From contig NZ_CP049859.1 of NCBI RefSeq assembly GCF_011400295.1, positions 372,001 through 436,000 of the forward strand: 64,000 nucleotides of DNA, written 5' to 3'. Each line of letters starts with the position of its first letter. Position 1 is the first letter of the stretch. Source of the DNA: Erysipelothrix sp. HDW6A (GTDB lineage: Bacteria > Bacillota_I > Bacilli_A > Erysipelotrichales > Erysipelotrichaceae). Of this stretch, positions 29,780 to 38,974 are shown piece after piece. The position numbers and the translations under genes were made by a program. The notes below the pieces were generated by a model. It saw only the letters and a list, made by a program, of their open reading frames with translations, was not told where the DNA came from and did not search any database.

Positions 29780-30814
29780 ATGAAAGTAAATGATTTTGAT
29801 TTTGACTTGCCAGAGTCATTAATTGCGCAAACACCTGTAGATAACCGCAGTGAATCGCGTCTTCTGGTAGTTGACGGTATGGAATGTACTGACCGTCATT
29901 TTTATGATATTGTTGAGTATCTTCATGAAGGAGATGTCCTTGTAGTTAATGATACACGTGTTATTTCAGCTCGTCTTTTTGGAGTGAAACCTGAAACAGG
30001 GGCACATGTGGAACTTCTTGTACTTAAGTTCCAAGACAAGCATGCAGAATGTCTTGTAGGGAATGCTCGTGTAGTTAAACTAGGAACAGAACTTATTTTT
30101 GGTGATGGACAATTAAAAGCTGTTTGTACTGAGATTGGTGAAGAAGGAATTCGCTTCTTTGACTTATTCTACGATGGAATTTTCTTAGAGGTTCTTGATG
30201 AGTTAGGACAAATGCCACTTCCACCATATATTCACGAACGTCTCGAAGATAAGGAACGCTATCAAACAGTGTACTCAAAAATATCAGGAAGTGCAGCAGC
30301 TCCAACAGCTGGCTTACATTTCACACAAGAAATACTAGAGACACTACGTAATAAAGGTGTTACAATAGTTCCTGTAACACTACATGTAGGATTAGGAACA
30401 TTTAGACCTGTAAAAGTCGATGATATTAATGATCATATTATGCATTCTGAACACTATATGATGAGTGAGAAAACCGCAACTATTTTAAATCAAGCAAAAG
30501 CAGAAGGTAGAAGAATCATAGCTGTAGGAACAACGTCTGTTCGAACGCTCGAAACAATTATGCAAGAACATGGTAGTTTTTGTGAAACAGAAAGTGACAG
30601 TAAAATCTTTATTTACCCAGGTTATAAATTCTTGGCAGTTGATGCAATCATAACCAACTTCCATCTTCCTAAATCGACTCTTGTCATGTTAGTTAGTGCT
30701 TTTGCAGGTTCTGAGGAAATCATGCACGCGTACCAACACGCAATTCAGAATAAATACCGTTTCTTCTCATTTGGAGACAGTATGTTTTTGAAATCAAAAA
30801 AGGAGATCTTATGA
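29780..30814 (+). CDS. queA: S-adenosylmethionine:tRNA ribosyltransferase-isomerase
   Basis: A 344-residue QueA, which transfers and isomerises the ribosyl group of SAM onto preQ1-34 of tRNA to give epoxyqueuosine. Family segments are [85 protein letters not shown] and [19 protein letters not shown]. Length and motifs are complete. It follows the tgt step encoded upstream. It overlaps the next gene by four bases (ATGA). Confidence 0.95.
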   Translation: MKVNDFDFDLPESLIAQTPVDNRSESRLLVVDGMECTDRHFYDIVEYLHEGDVLVVNDTRVISARLFGVKPETGAHVELLVLKFQDKHAECLVGNARVVKLGTELIFGDGQLKAVCTEIGEEGIRFFDLFYDGIFLEVLDELGQMPLPPYIHERLEDKERYQTVYSKISGSAAAPTAGLHFTQEILETLRNKGVTIVPVTLHVGLGTFRPVKVDDINDHIMHSEHYMMSEKTATILNQAKAEGRRIIAVGTTSVRTLETIMQEHGSFCETESDSKIFIYPGYKFLAVDAIITNFHLPKSTLVMLVSAFAGSEEIMHAYQHAIQNKYRFFSFGDSMFLKSKKEIL

Positions 30815-31314
30815 CAAAAGAAAAGAATCCACAACAACTACAAATCACGCTAGTCGTTCTTGGTGTTCACGTCATTATTAGTTTTATTATGCTATTAATT
30901 TATGGTAGTGGAATTCCAATGTTCGGTTTTATTATAAGCTTGCCTTTAGCACTTCAAGTTTTGCTTACAAGCATCATCGTTCTGATTGTTTATAGCCTTG
31001 CTGGATACTTGTTAGGTGTCTCAACTCCTAATAAAGAATCTTTAGTAGCAAGCATTGATAAAGCAGTGCTTCTGTTAATGCTTATTCTATTAAGTGCGTT
31101 TATCATCATTTACGCAGTAACTTACTTTACAAATAATTCTTCTCTATGGATTTTTTATAATGTCTTAAACCCAATATTCGGAAACGTAATGTTGGACGGA
31201 CTAACACGTAGTTGGTGGTCATTAATGTGGGTTGTCTCAGCGTTTATTCCTGGAATAGGAATAGTGTTTGGATTATCCTTAAGAATGCGTCAGGAAGGGA
31301 TAGATTTTAAATGA
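30811..31314 (+). CDS. Hypothetical four-helix membrane protein
   Basis: A 167-residue protein with four hydrophobic segments (about residues 10-30, 37-70, 85-112 and 138-158). I recognise no family. It starts within the queA stop (ATGA overlap), after a GGAGAT ribosome site. The next membrane protein gene overlaps its end by four bases, so the two form a coupled pair behind queA. No link to queuosine uptake can be shown. Confidence 0.65.
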   Translation: MTKEKNPQQLQITLVVLGVHVIISFIMLLIYGSGIPMFGFIISLPLALQVLLTSIIVLIVYSLAGYLLGVSTPNKESLVASIDKAVLLLMLILLSAFIIIYAVTYFTNNSSLWIFYNVLNPIFGNVMLDGLTRSWWSLMWVVSAFIPGIGIVFGLSLRMRQEGIDFK

Positions 31315-31649
31315 AACGATACTGGACAGCACTCCTTGCAATATTAGTGAGTGCAATTCTCTTTAAATTAACTCGACAGTTTGTACCAGGTAACTTAGGC
31401 TGGTTAGTAACCTTTATTCGCTTAAGTCTCATGCTTGGTATTGGATACTTCCTATCGCCATCCAGTAAGAAAAACAACCGTTGGTTGGGGAAAGTTATTT
31501 TATCAATTATTATTGTATTAATTTTCGGTATTCAATTAGAGGTTTTGGCAGCTAATGAATTCCGTGAAGTACTGTATCTTGTAGGTTTAAATGGAGTTTT
31601 CTTAGATATTCTCCTAATCTATTGTGGATGGGCGTTTTTTCAAGTATAA
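31311..31649 (+). CDS. Hypothetical small membrane protein
   Basis: A 112-residue protein with three to four hydrophobic segments (about residues 5-20, 30-46, 58-77 and 90-110). No family is recognised. It is coupled to the preceding membrane gene by a four-base overlap, after GGAAGGG about 25 bases upstream and with weak signals nearer. A terminator overlaps its stop, so it ends the queA transcript. Confidence 0.6.
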   Translation: MKRYWTALLAILVSAILFKLTRQFVPGNLGWLVTFIRLSLMLGIGYFLSPSSKKNNRWLGKVILSIIIVLIFGIQLEVLAANEFREVLYLVGLNGVFLDILLIYCGWAFFQV

Positions 31650-31671
31650 AGAGTCAAAAGACTCTTTTTTT
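31648..31671 (+). terminator. Terminator of the queA transcript
   Basis: A perfect 8-bp stem (31648-31655 with 31660-31667), an AAAA loop and a T-run. Confidence 0.88.
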
Positions 31672-31705
31672 AATGTATAATATAGAATAGAGATGAGGTG
31701 TTGGT

Positions 31706-32308
31706 ATGGCTTTTAAAAAGGAACTGAAAATTCTATTTATCGGTGATGATATTGTCTTAGAAGGTATGAAGTCAGACGGTTTTATCGATCGTTTAAAAAA
31801 ACAGATGCCACACTATAATTATATTATTAAGGCAGTGCCTGGTGCTTCCATGGAAACATTAAACCAACATTTTGATTTAAAAATATTTAAAGAAAATTTT
31901 GACTGTGTTTTTGTGATGTTTAGTAGTCTGGATTTAATTAAGACACGACATCATACTTTATCAACTACTGATAAAATGATACGTTATCATACCAATTATC
32001 AAGAATTAGTTCTAAGTATCTTTGATTCATTTACTCGCTATATTACTTTAGTGGAACCGTTTTATACTGTAAATCGAAGTGTTCATGATGTTGTGAGATT
32101 TGCTCATCAAGACCGTGTTTATCTAACACGAAGCTTAGCACAAGAATATAGAATATCAATGATTGCTTTGGATGGCATTATGAACGAAGCACAGTTAAAT
32201 CATTATCGTAGATTTGTAAAGAACAATGGTGTCTTGCCTACAAAACGTGGACATAAACTAATCTACGAAACAATAAAGAGTCATTTGGAAAGATGGGGAA
32301 TCTCATGA
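31706..32308 (+). CDS. SGNH-hydrolase-like protein with altered catalytic blocks
   Basis: A 200-residue protein with the layout of a GDSL/SGNH esterase. Block I reads LFIGDDIVLEG, with aspartate where the nucleophilic serine would stand. Block II is AVPGAS. Block III is VMFSSLDLI, where GxND is expected. The final block is LPTKRGHKLIYE, which keeps the histidine but lacks the DxxH aspartate. Several active-site residues therefore appear replaced, and it may be non-catalytic or have another chemistry. It has no signal peptide. It overlaps the TrmH-type gene by four bases, which suggests a shared transcript. Confidence 0.6.
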   Translation: MAFKKELKILFIGDDIVLEGMKSDGFIDRLKKQMPHYNYIIKAVPGASMETLNQHFDLKIFKENFDCVFVMFSSLDLIKTRHHTLSTTDKMIRYHTNYQELVLSIFDSFTRYITLVEPFYTVNRSVHDVVRFAHQDRVYLTRSLAQEYRISMIALDGIMNEAQLNHYRRFVKNNGVLPTKRGHKLIYETIKSHLERWGIS

Positions 32309-33015
32309 TAGTATCAGGAAAAATTAGTGTAAAAGCAATCTTACAAAATAAAAAGAGAGAAATAAAGGCAATATATTTATTAGATCGTCGTCGCGATAAA
32401 GATGGACAGTACATTGAACGAATTGCAGGTAATGTCCCAGTGAAGAAATTGACTCGTGAGGAACTTGATGAACTTGCGGGGAATACAAGTCATGGTGGAT
32501 ATCTTGTCGAGTGTGGAGAGCGATTAAGTGATAAATTTGAATCATTACCAAGTGGTAAACGATTATCATTTATGTGTTTAGAGGGAGTGAGTGATCCTTT
32601 TAATCTAGGTGAAATTGCTCGCACTGTAAAATCACTTGGATTTGATGGGCTTATCACTCCAAGTTATCGTTTCTACGATAATGAATCGAAGTTAATTCGC
32701 GCAAGTGCTGGTGCCAGCGAATCGTTATGGTGGCATCAAAGTGACAATCTGGATGAAGCTTTACAAACACTAAAAAATAGTGGAGTTCGTATTGTTGCGG
32801 CATACCGTGGAGATGAAAGTACATCACTTCAAGAGTATTCAATGCCAGAAAAAGTATGTATCTGTCTTGGAGGCGCAATGCGAGGCTTATCAGCATCTGT
32901 TCTTGAACAAAGTGATGACCATGTTCGTATTGATTACGATGCTCGTGTATCACTAAGCACAGTAGGTGCAGCAAGTGTCTTTGCATACGAACGATTTAGA
33001 GGTGGAGGGAATTAG
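32305..33015 (+). CDS. TrmH (SpoU)-family RNA methyltransferase
   Basis: A 236-residue SPOUT methyltransferase. An N-terminal substrate-binding region (GKISVKAILQNKKREIKAIYLLDRRRD, with NTSHGGYLVE) is followed by the trefoil-knot motifs. Motif 1 is EGVSDPFNLGEIARTVKSLGFDGLI, with the conserved N and R. Motif 2 is CICLGGAMRGLSASVL, and motif 3 is VSLSTVGAASVFAYERF. These proteins methylate 2'-O-ribose in tRNA or rRNA; the target cannot be read from sequence. The start is the ATG overlapping the upstream stop (ATGA), with GGGGA six bases before it. nadE follows directly. Confidence 0.85.
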   Translation: MIVSGKISVKAILQNKKREIKAIYLLDRRRDKDGQYIERIAGNVPVKKLTREELDELAGNTSHGGYLVECGERLSDKFESLPSGKRLSFMCLEGVSDPFNLGEIARTVKSLGFDGLITPSYRFYDNESKLIRASAGASESLWWHQSDNLDEALQTLKNSGVRIVAAYRGDESTSLQEYSMPEKVCICLGGAMRGLSASVLEQSDDHVRIDYDARVSLSTVGAASVFAYERFRGGGN

Positions 33016-33016
33016 T

Positions 33017-34756
33017 ATGAAAGTAGCAATAGTTCAACAACGAATATATTCCGGAAACATAAAGAAGAATTTTGAGAATATCAAACAAACAATTGAAACG
33101 TGGAAAGATAAAGCAGATCTTATCGTATTTCCTGAAATGGCTGTATCGGGTTACTTCATTGGTGATCGCTACACCAACAAAGACCTTGAAAAAGAGTTGC
33201 TAGAGCTTAACGAAGCTATCCGTGAACTCAGTCAAGGAACTGCAGTTATTTGGGGAAGTATTCATAAAAATGAATCAAAGCTTTATAACGCTGCTTATTT
33301 CGCGATTGATGGTGCATGGGCAAAGCGTGAATCAGGAAAAGATGATGGGCTTTATACGAAACACTTATTACCTACCTATAGTGTCTTTGATGATGCTCGA
33401 TACTTTGAAGTAGGAAATGGAAATTTTGAGCCGTTCATCTTCAATAATAAGAAGATTAGTATTCAAGTGTGTGAAGATTTGTGGGATGAAGGCTACGATG
33501 TATCACCTACAAAAGAGATGCTTAAGTATCAACCAGATGTGATGATTAATATATCTACATCACCATGGACAAAGACGAAAGACAATGCACGCCTTGAAGC
33601 TATCAAGCGTCATGAATTCGATATACCTTTTGTATATGTTAACGCAACAGGTATGCAAAACAATGGTAAGAATGTCATGGTCTTTGATGGTGGATCGCTT
33701 GTAGTAAAAGAAGATACAATCTATAAGTTACCAAACAACTTCGAAAGCACTGTTGAACTTGTAGATTTGGATTCATTCCAAAACCACGATTCAAAAGTAG
33801 AAAACAAATTGTACCAGGCAATATTAAAAGGTATCGAATACTTTGATGAAGAGTCTCTTCCTTATAAACCAAAATGGATTGTAGGGGTATCCGGTGGGTT
33901 AGATAGTAGTGTTACAGTCGCACTCCTAACCAAAGCTCTAGGAAAAGAACGTGTTCTAGGTGTTACTATGCCAAGCCGTTTCACCCGCGATATCACGAAG
34001 ACCAATGCCTATCATCTTAAAGAAAAACTAGGTATCGACTTTAAAGAAATTCCTATTGGAGATATGGTTGATGCAAGTGTTGCTGGCCTTCCTTATGACA
34101 AGGTTGAAGGATTAAGCTATGAAAATATTCAAGCCCGTTTAAGGGGTCATACCTTAATGAGTGTGGCATCTTTAGAAAATGGGGTTGTCTCGAACAACGG
34201 AAATAAAATTGAAGTAGCCTTTGGTTATGCAACGTTATACGGTGATGCGATAGGAGCACTTGGTATTCTTGGGGATCTTTCTAAAATGGAAGTCGGAATG
34301 ATCGCAGAGTGTCTAAACAAAGATGATGAGATTGTACCAAGCAATCTAATTCCAAAGGTTCTAGATCATGAAGTAGCATGGGGCTTTGCACCAAGTGCCG
34401 AACTTGCACAAGATCAGTTTGACCCAATGAAGTGGGGTTACCATGATACTCTAGTAGACTATCTCAACCACAATCCATTATCAGAACTATTGGAAATGTA
34501 TCGAAGTGGAGACATCTACAATCATGAACTAGGTTCTATGTTGAAGACATACGGTCTTGATAAGGGTGAGGCTTTTATCAAAGATTTACGATGGGTTCTC
34601 CGTACCATCAATACTGCAACGTATAAAAGAATCCAAATGCCACCAATTCTGACAGTATCTGAAGATGCATACGGAACAGGGCTACGTGAAAGCCAATTGC
34701 CTTCTTACATTAATGAAGAAAATGAGAATCTAATGGCAGACATTGAAAACAACTAA
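33017..34756 (+). CDS. nadE: Glutamine-dependent NAD(+) synthetase
   Basis: A 579-residue two-domain enzyme. The N-terminal nitrilase-type glutaminase has the catalytic triad glutamate in FPEMAVSGY (residue 40), lysine in YTKHLLPTYSVFDD (116) and cysteine in QVCEDLWDEG (153). The C-terminal synthetase has the P-loop GVSGGLDSSVTVALL (about 290-304). It amidates nicotinate adenine dinucleotide to NAD using glutamine nitrogen. GGTGGAGG precedes the ATG at 33017; an earlier in-frame start at 32966 lies in the previous gene. A terminator follows. Confidence 0.93.
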   Translation: MKVAIVQQRIYSGNIKKNFENIKQTIETWKDKADLIVFPEMAVSGYFIGDRYTNKDLEKELLELNEAIRELSQGTAVIWGSIHKNESKLYNAAYFAIDGAWAKRESGKDDGLYTKHLLPTYSVFDDARYFEVGNGNFEPFIFNNKKISIQVCEDLWDEGYDVSPTKEMLKYQPDVMINISTSPWTKTKDNARLEAIKRHEFDIPFVYVNATGMQNNGKNVMVFDGGSLVVKEDTIYKLPNNFESTVELVDLDSFQNHDSKVENKLYQAILKGIEYFDEESLPYKPKWIVGVSGGLDSSVTVALLTKALGKERVLGVTMPSRFTRDITKTNAYHLKEKLGIDFKEIPIGDMVDASVAGLPYDKVEGLSYENIQARLRGHTLMSVASLENGVVSNNGNKIEVAFGYATLYGDAIGALGILGDLSKMEVGMIAECLNKDDEIVPSNLIPKVLDHEVAWGFAPSAELAQDQFDPMKWGYHDTLVDYLNHNPLSELLEMYRSGDIYNHELGSMLKTYGLDKGEAFIKDLRWVLRTINTATYKRIQMPPILTVSEDAYGTGLRESQLPSYINEENENLMADIENN

Positions 34757-34762
34757 GCTCCA

Positions 34763-34790
34763 AACCGACTGAATCTACAGTCGGTTTTTA
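34763..34790 (+). terminator. Terminator after nadE
   Basis: A perfect 9-bp stem (34763-34771 with 34778-34786), a 6-base loop and a T-rich tail. Confidence 0.88.
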
Positions 34791-34818
34791 AACTATTTGT
34801 GAAAGTGTTGCGAAATGT

Positions 34819-34847
34819 TTGTCAATTAAAATAATATAGACTATAAT
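34819..34847 (+). promoter_or_regulatory. Sigma-A promoter of the first ABC exporter pair
   Basis: TTGTCA (34819-34824) and TATAAT (34842-34847) are exactly 17 bp apart. The ABC gene starts 75 bases downstream. Confidence 0.82.
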
Positions 34848-34848
34848 A

Positions 34849-34866
34849 AACAATGAACATTGTTCA
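34849..34866 (+). promoter_or_regulatory. Operator-like palindromes at the ABC exporter transcription start
   Basis: Two overlapping inverted repeats lie right after the -10. AACAATGAACATTGTT (34849-34864) has 7-bp arms around 2 bp. TGAACATTGTTCA (34854-34866) has 6-bp arms around one base. Position and symmetry fit a TetR- or MarR-type repressor; no such gene is nearby. Confidence 0.62.
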
Positions 34867-34921
34867 GTATCGTTTGTTTTTTAGGATATTGAGCAAAGTA
34901 TTTAGGAAGTTGAGGGAATAA

Positions 34922-37081
34922 ATGAAACGTATATTAAAAAACATTAAGCCGTTTGCATTTCTTGTAGCGGGTGCGATTTTGATGCTGTTTGTACAAGCGT
35001 GGGCAGACTTACGATTACCAAATTATATGTCTGACATTGTTAACGTTGGTATTCAGCAATCAGGTATCGAACATGCGAGTCCTACAGAAATGACAGTTGA
35101 CGGATATAACCTCATTAAAGCAATATTGCCTGAAAATGAAGCTCAAGAAATTAATGATGCTTATACAATTGATGGTGATCGCGTCATTATTAAGAGTGAT
35201 GTCAATCGTGAAGATTTAGATATTCTTATTGGTAAAACAGTGTGGACTTTAATGAGCTTTGAAATGCCAGGAGGGGGCCAAGGGGCATCTATTGATAATA
35301 TCGGAGCTGACTTTGATATTAAAGAAATGTATAAGGCAATTCCTATGCTGCAAATGTTGGATAACACCAGCAAGCAAAAAGCATTCGAGACTGCATCATC
35401 TATGGAGCCATCCTTAATATCACAAACAGGAGTCGTATTTGCGAAACTCTTGTATGCTGATGCTGGTATAGATGTAGCAACACTTCAACGTGACTATATC
35501 TTTATGATTGGTCTACAGATGATGGGTGTAACCCTTCTTGCAGTAGGCGCAGCGATTCTTGTAAACTTGATGGCGACACGTACAGGTTCAGGAATCTCAC
35601 GAAACTTGCGTAAAGAAGTTTTCGATAAGATTGAAAGTTTCTCAAGCGAACAGTTCCAAAAATTCTCACAATCATCGCTTGTTGTACGTACAGTTAATGA
35701 CGTTGCACAAGTTCAAATGATGATTATGATGTCGATTCGGATCTTCTTCTATGCACCAATTATGGCTGTTGGTGGAATGATTATGATTCAAAATAAAGCA
35801 ACCTCATTATCTTGGATTATTGCTGTTGCATGTGCGGCACTTCTTGTCGTACTTGTATTTGTATCACTCATTGCAATGCCTAAGTTTAAGATTCGTCAAA
35901 AACTTGTTGACCGTCTAAACTTAGTATTTAAAGAAAATTTAAGTGGTGTTATGGTAATCCGTGCTTTCGGAAATAAAGAGTTTGAAAAAGATCGCTTTAA
36001 GAAAGCAAACAGTGATGTTGCAAACCTTACATTATTTGTAAACCGTGTAATGTCTCTCATGATGCCAATAATGATGTTAATTATGAACCTTACAGTAATA
36101 ATGGTTCTTTGGTTTGGTGCTAATAAAGTTTCTGAAGGTTTAATCCAAATCGGTGACCTCATGGCATTCATCCAATACGCAATGCAAATCATTATGTCAT
36201 TCTTAATGATAGCTATGATGTTTATTTTTATTCCACGTGCACTTGTATCTCTATATCGTATTAACGAAGTCTTAGATACTGAAAATACAATCGTGGATAA
36301 AGAAGTTACTCAAGACTTTATCGAAGATAAACGTGGTTGGGTTGAATTCAACAACGTTGGCTTTAAATATGGTGATGCCGATGAGTACGTCTTAAAGGAT
36401 ATTAACTTTACAGCAAAACCAGGTCAAACAACAGCATTCATTGGATCGACGGGTTCTGGTAAGTCTACTTTGATTAACCTTGTACCACGATTCTATGATG
36501 CTACTGAGGGAAGTGTCATGGTCAACGGAGTTGATGTCAAAGATGCTAATCAACACGACTTACGTGAAGATATCGGATATGTTCCTCAAAAAGGCGTTCT
36601 TTTATCAGGAACAGTTGATGAGAACTTGAAATACGGCCGTCCAGAAGCTAGCGACGAAGAAGTTCTTCACGCTCTTGATGTTGCTCAAGGTAACTTTATT
36701 CTTGAGAAAGACAAAGGACTTGATTATGCTATCGCTCAAGGTGGTACTAACGTATCAGGTGGTCAACGTCAACGATTAAGTATTGCACGTGCTCTTGTAA
36801 AGAATGCATCAATCTTAATTTTCGACGACAGTTTCTCAGCACTTGACTATAAAACAGATCAACTATTAAGAAAATCATTGAAAGAAAACTACGCAGACAC
36901 AACGCTTCTCATTGTTGCGCAACGTGTCAATACAATATTAGAAGCTGACCAAATTGTGGTTCTAGATCAAGGGAAAATGGTAGGAATTGGTACTCACAAT
37001 GAGCTACTCAAATCATGTCCTACATATTATGAGATAGCAGCATCACAATTGTCAGAGGAGGAATTAGCATATGGGGCCTAG
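34922..37081 (+). CDS. ABC exporter subunit with degenerate ATP site and extracellular insert
   Basis: A 719-residue half-transporter. After the first membrane helix (about residues 12-30) comes an unusual insert of about 150 residues (about 35-190), largely hydrophilic and probably extracellular. The remaining five helices and a C-terminal ATPase follow. The ATPase has Walker A GSTGSGKST, signature NVSGGQRQRLSIARAL, Walker B ILIFDDSFSALD (aspartate where the catalytic glutamate should be) and a switch loop with glutamine (VAQRVN). This is the degenerate-site partner of a heterodimeric exporter; the next gene supplies the canonical site. It overlaps that gene by 11 bases. Substrate unknown; drugs, peptides or lipids are possible. 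Confidence 0.88.
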   Translation: MKRILKNIKPFAFLVAGAILMLFVQAWADLRLPNYMSDIVNVGIQQSGIEHASPTEMTVDGYNLIKAILPENEAQEINDAYTIDGDRVIIKSDVNREDLDILIGKTVWTLMSFEMPGGGQGASIDNIGADFDIKEMYKAIPMLQMLDNTSKQKAFETASSMEPSLISQTGVVFAKLLYADAGIDVATLQRDYIFMIGLQMMGVTLLAVGAAILVNLMATRTGSGISRNLRKEVFDKIESFSSEQFQKFSQSSLVVRTVNDVAQVQMMIMMSIRIFFYAPIMAVGGMIMIQNKATSLSWIIAVACAALLVVLVFVSLIAMPKFKIRQKLVDRLNLVFKENLSGVMVIRAFGNKEFEKDRFKKANSDVANLTLFVNRVMSLMMPIMMLIMNLTVIMVLWFGANKVSEGLIQIGDLMAFIQYAMQIIMSFLMIAMMFIFIPRALVSLYRINEVLDTENTIVDKEVTQDFIEDKRGWVEFNNVGFKYGDADEYVLKDINFTAKPGQTTAFIGSTGSGKSTLINLVPRFYDATEGSVMVNGVDVKDANQHDLREDIGYVPQKGVLLSGTVDENLKYGRPEASDEEVLHALDVAQGNFILEKDKGLDYAIAQGGTNVSGGQRQRLSIARALVKNASILIFDDSFSALDYKTDQLLRKSLKENYADTTLLIVAQRVNTILEADQIVVLDQGKMVGIGTHNELLKSCPTYYEIAASQLSEEELAYGA

Positions 37082-38882
37082 AGGCAGAGGTGGAAACGTC
37101 ACTCAAAAAGCTAACAATCCAAAGCAAGCTTTAGTTAAACTTGGTAAATTATTGAAGCCTTATATGGCTAGAATTATTTTTGTAATTGTTATGGCATTAG
37201 CTTCAACCGTATTATCCATTATTGGACCAAAGATTATGGGGGAAGCAACAACTGTTCTATTTGAAGGACTACTTGCTCGTGTACAAGGTACGGGAACAGT
37301 AGACTTTAGTGAAATATCGCGTATTCTAACAATTCTTACAGGAATCTATGTAGCAAGCTTTGGCTTTAACGCTATCCAAAGTTTTGTAATGGCTCGTGTA
37401 TCACGAAACGTAACCTATCAATTACGTTCGGATGTTCAAGCTAAGGTAGATACTCTACCACTAAGTTACTTTGATACACACACTGTTGGTGATGTGCTCT
37501 CAATCGTAACCAATGATATTGACGTTATCGATATCAACTTAACAAGTAGTATTACACAATTACTAACTTCAATCACAACAATATTTGGTGTTCTCTATAT
37601 GATGATTACCATAAATTGGCAAATGACTTTAGCAGCAATGGTAATTCTACCTGTATCAATTGGGATTATGATGTTTATCTTCTCCCGTTCACAAAAGTTC
37701 TTTACAGCGCAACAAAACACTTTAGGTGAGATTAACAGTCACATCGAAGAAATGTATTCTGCACACGTTGTAATTAAAGCCTATAACGGGGAAGAACAAT
37801 CGAAAGAGAAGTTTGGTGAAATTAACGACCGACTTTACCAATCAGCATGGAAGAGTAATTTCTTCTCAGGGATTGCTAACCCAATGATGAACTTTATCGG
37901 GAACTCAGGTTATGTTCTGATTAGTATTATGGGTGGATGGTATGCAAGCCAAGGACTTATTAGTGTAGGGGATATCCAATCCTTTATTCAATATTTACGT
38001 AACTTCTTAAATCCAATCGCTCAATTAGGTCAAATATCATCACAGTTCCAACAACTCACAGCTGCAGCTGAAAGAGTCTTCGATTACTTAGAAGAAAAAG
38101 AAGAAGTAAAAGATTCGCCAGTAGAATATGATGTTGATGCGATTGAAGGATCTGTTGCATTTGAGAACGTTAACTTTGGTTACGTTGAAGATAAGACCAT
38201 CATTAACAACTTTAGTATCTATGTAAAACCAGGACAAAAGGTTGCGATTGTAGGACCTACAGGTGCTGGTAAGACAACCATTGTAAAACTCTTAATGAGA
38301 TTCTATGATGTAACTTCAGGTGCTATTATGGTTGATGGTATCGATATTCGTCATCTCAAACGTAGCGACTTAAGAAACTTAATTGGAATGGTACTACAGG
38401 ACACATGGCTCTACAGTGATACTATTATGGAAAATATCCGTTATGGTAACCTTGAAGCTAGCGATGATCAAGTTATTGAAGCAGCTACGGAAGCTCAAGT
38501 AGATCACTTCGTAAGAACATTAAGTCATGGATATCAAACAGTCTTGGATGAAGATTCATCAAATGTATCTCAAGGACAAAAGCAACTTCTCACAATAGCT
38601 CGCGCTATTCTTGCTGATCCTAAGATTCTAATTCTTGATGAAGCTACAAGTTCTGTTGATACACGTACAGAAATCTTGATTCAACAAGCTCTCGATACCT
38701 TGATGAAAGGACGTACAAGCTTTATTATTGCTCACCGTCTTTCAACAATCCGTAATGCTGATATTATCATTGTTATGGATAAGGGAGATATCGTTGAAGT
38801 CGGAAGTCATGAAGAACTTCTAGCTCAAGATGGATTCTATGCAGTGCTTTACAATAGTCAATTCTCGGAAGAGGAAGAATAA
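37071..38882 (+). CDS. ABC exporter subunit with canonical ATP site
   Basis: A 603-residue half-transporter: six membrane helices (about residues 25-330) and a C-terminal ATPase with Walker A GPTGAGKTT, signature NVSQGQKQLLTIARAI (Q in place of the second G of SGGQ), Walker B ILILDEATSSVD with intact glutamate, and the switch histidine in IIAHRLSTI. The first coupling region includes SYFDTHTVGDVLSIVTND. It pairs with the upstream subunit into a heterodimeric exporter in the cytoplasmic membrane. GAGGAGG precedes the start inside the upstream gene. A terminator follows. Confidence 0.9.
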   Translation: MGPRGRGGNVTQKANNPKQALVKLGKLLKPYMARIIFVIVMALASTVLSIIGPKIMGEATTVLFEGLLARVQGTGTVDFSEISRILTILTGIYVASFGFNAIQSFVMARVSRNVTYQLRSDVQAKVDTLPLSYFDTHTVGDVLSIVTNDIDVIDINLTSSITQLLTSITTIFGVLYMMITINWQMTLAAMVILPVSIGIMMFIFSRSQKFFTAQQNTLGEINSHIEEMYSAHVVIKAYNGEEQSKEKFGEINDRLYQSAWKSNFFSGIANPMMNFIGNSGYVLISIMGGWYASQGLISVGDIQSFIQYLRNFLNPIAQLGQISSQFQQLTAAAERVFDYLEEKEEVKDSPVEYDVDAIEGSVAFENVNFGYVEDKTIINNFSIYVKPGQKVAIVGPTGAGKTTIVKLLMRFYDVTSGAIMVDGIDIRHLKRSDLRNLIGMVLQDTWLYSDTIMENIRYGNLEASDDQVIEAATEAQVDHFVRTLSHGYQTVLDEDSSNVSQGQKQLLTIARAILADPKILILDEATSSVDTRTEILIQQALDTLMKGRTSFIIAHRLSTIRNADIIIVMDKGDIVEVGSHEELLAQDGFYAVLYNSQFSEEEE

Positions 38883-38888
38883 TCAATC

Positions 38889-38920
38889 AAACCTTGTACA
38901 AATTCGTACAGGGTTTTCTT
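38889..38920 (+). terminator. Terminator of the ABC exporter operon
   Basis: A 10-bp stem with G-U pairing (38890-38899 with 38906-38915) is followed by a T-rich tail. Confidence 0.8.
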
Positions 38921-38974
38921 TAAGAATAGTTTCATTTGGGTTATAATATGAACATTATAGTTAAAGGAGTTCTT

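Noticed and set aside
34849..34866. Attenuator hairpin before the ABC gene
   Set aside because: The inverted repeat has no T-run and sits at the transcription start, so an operator explains it better.
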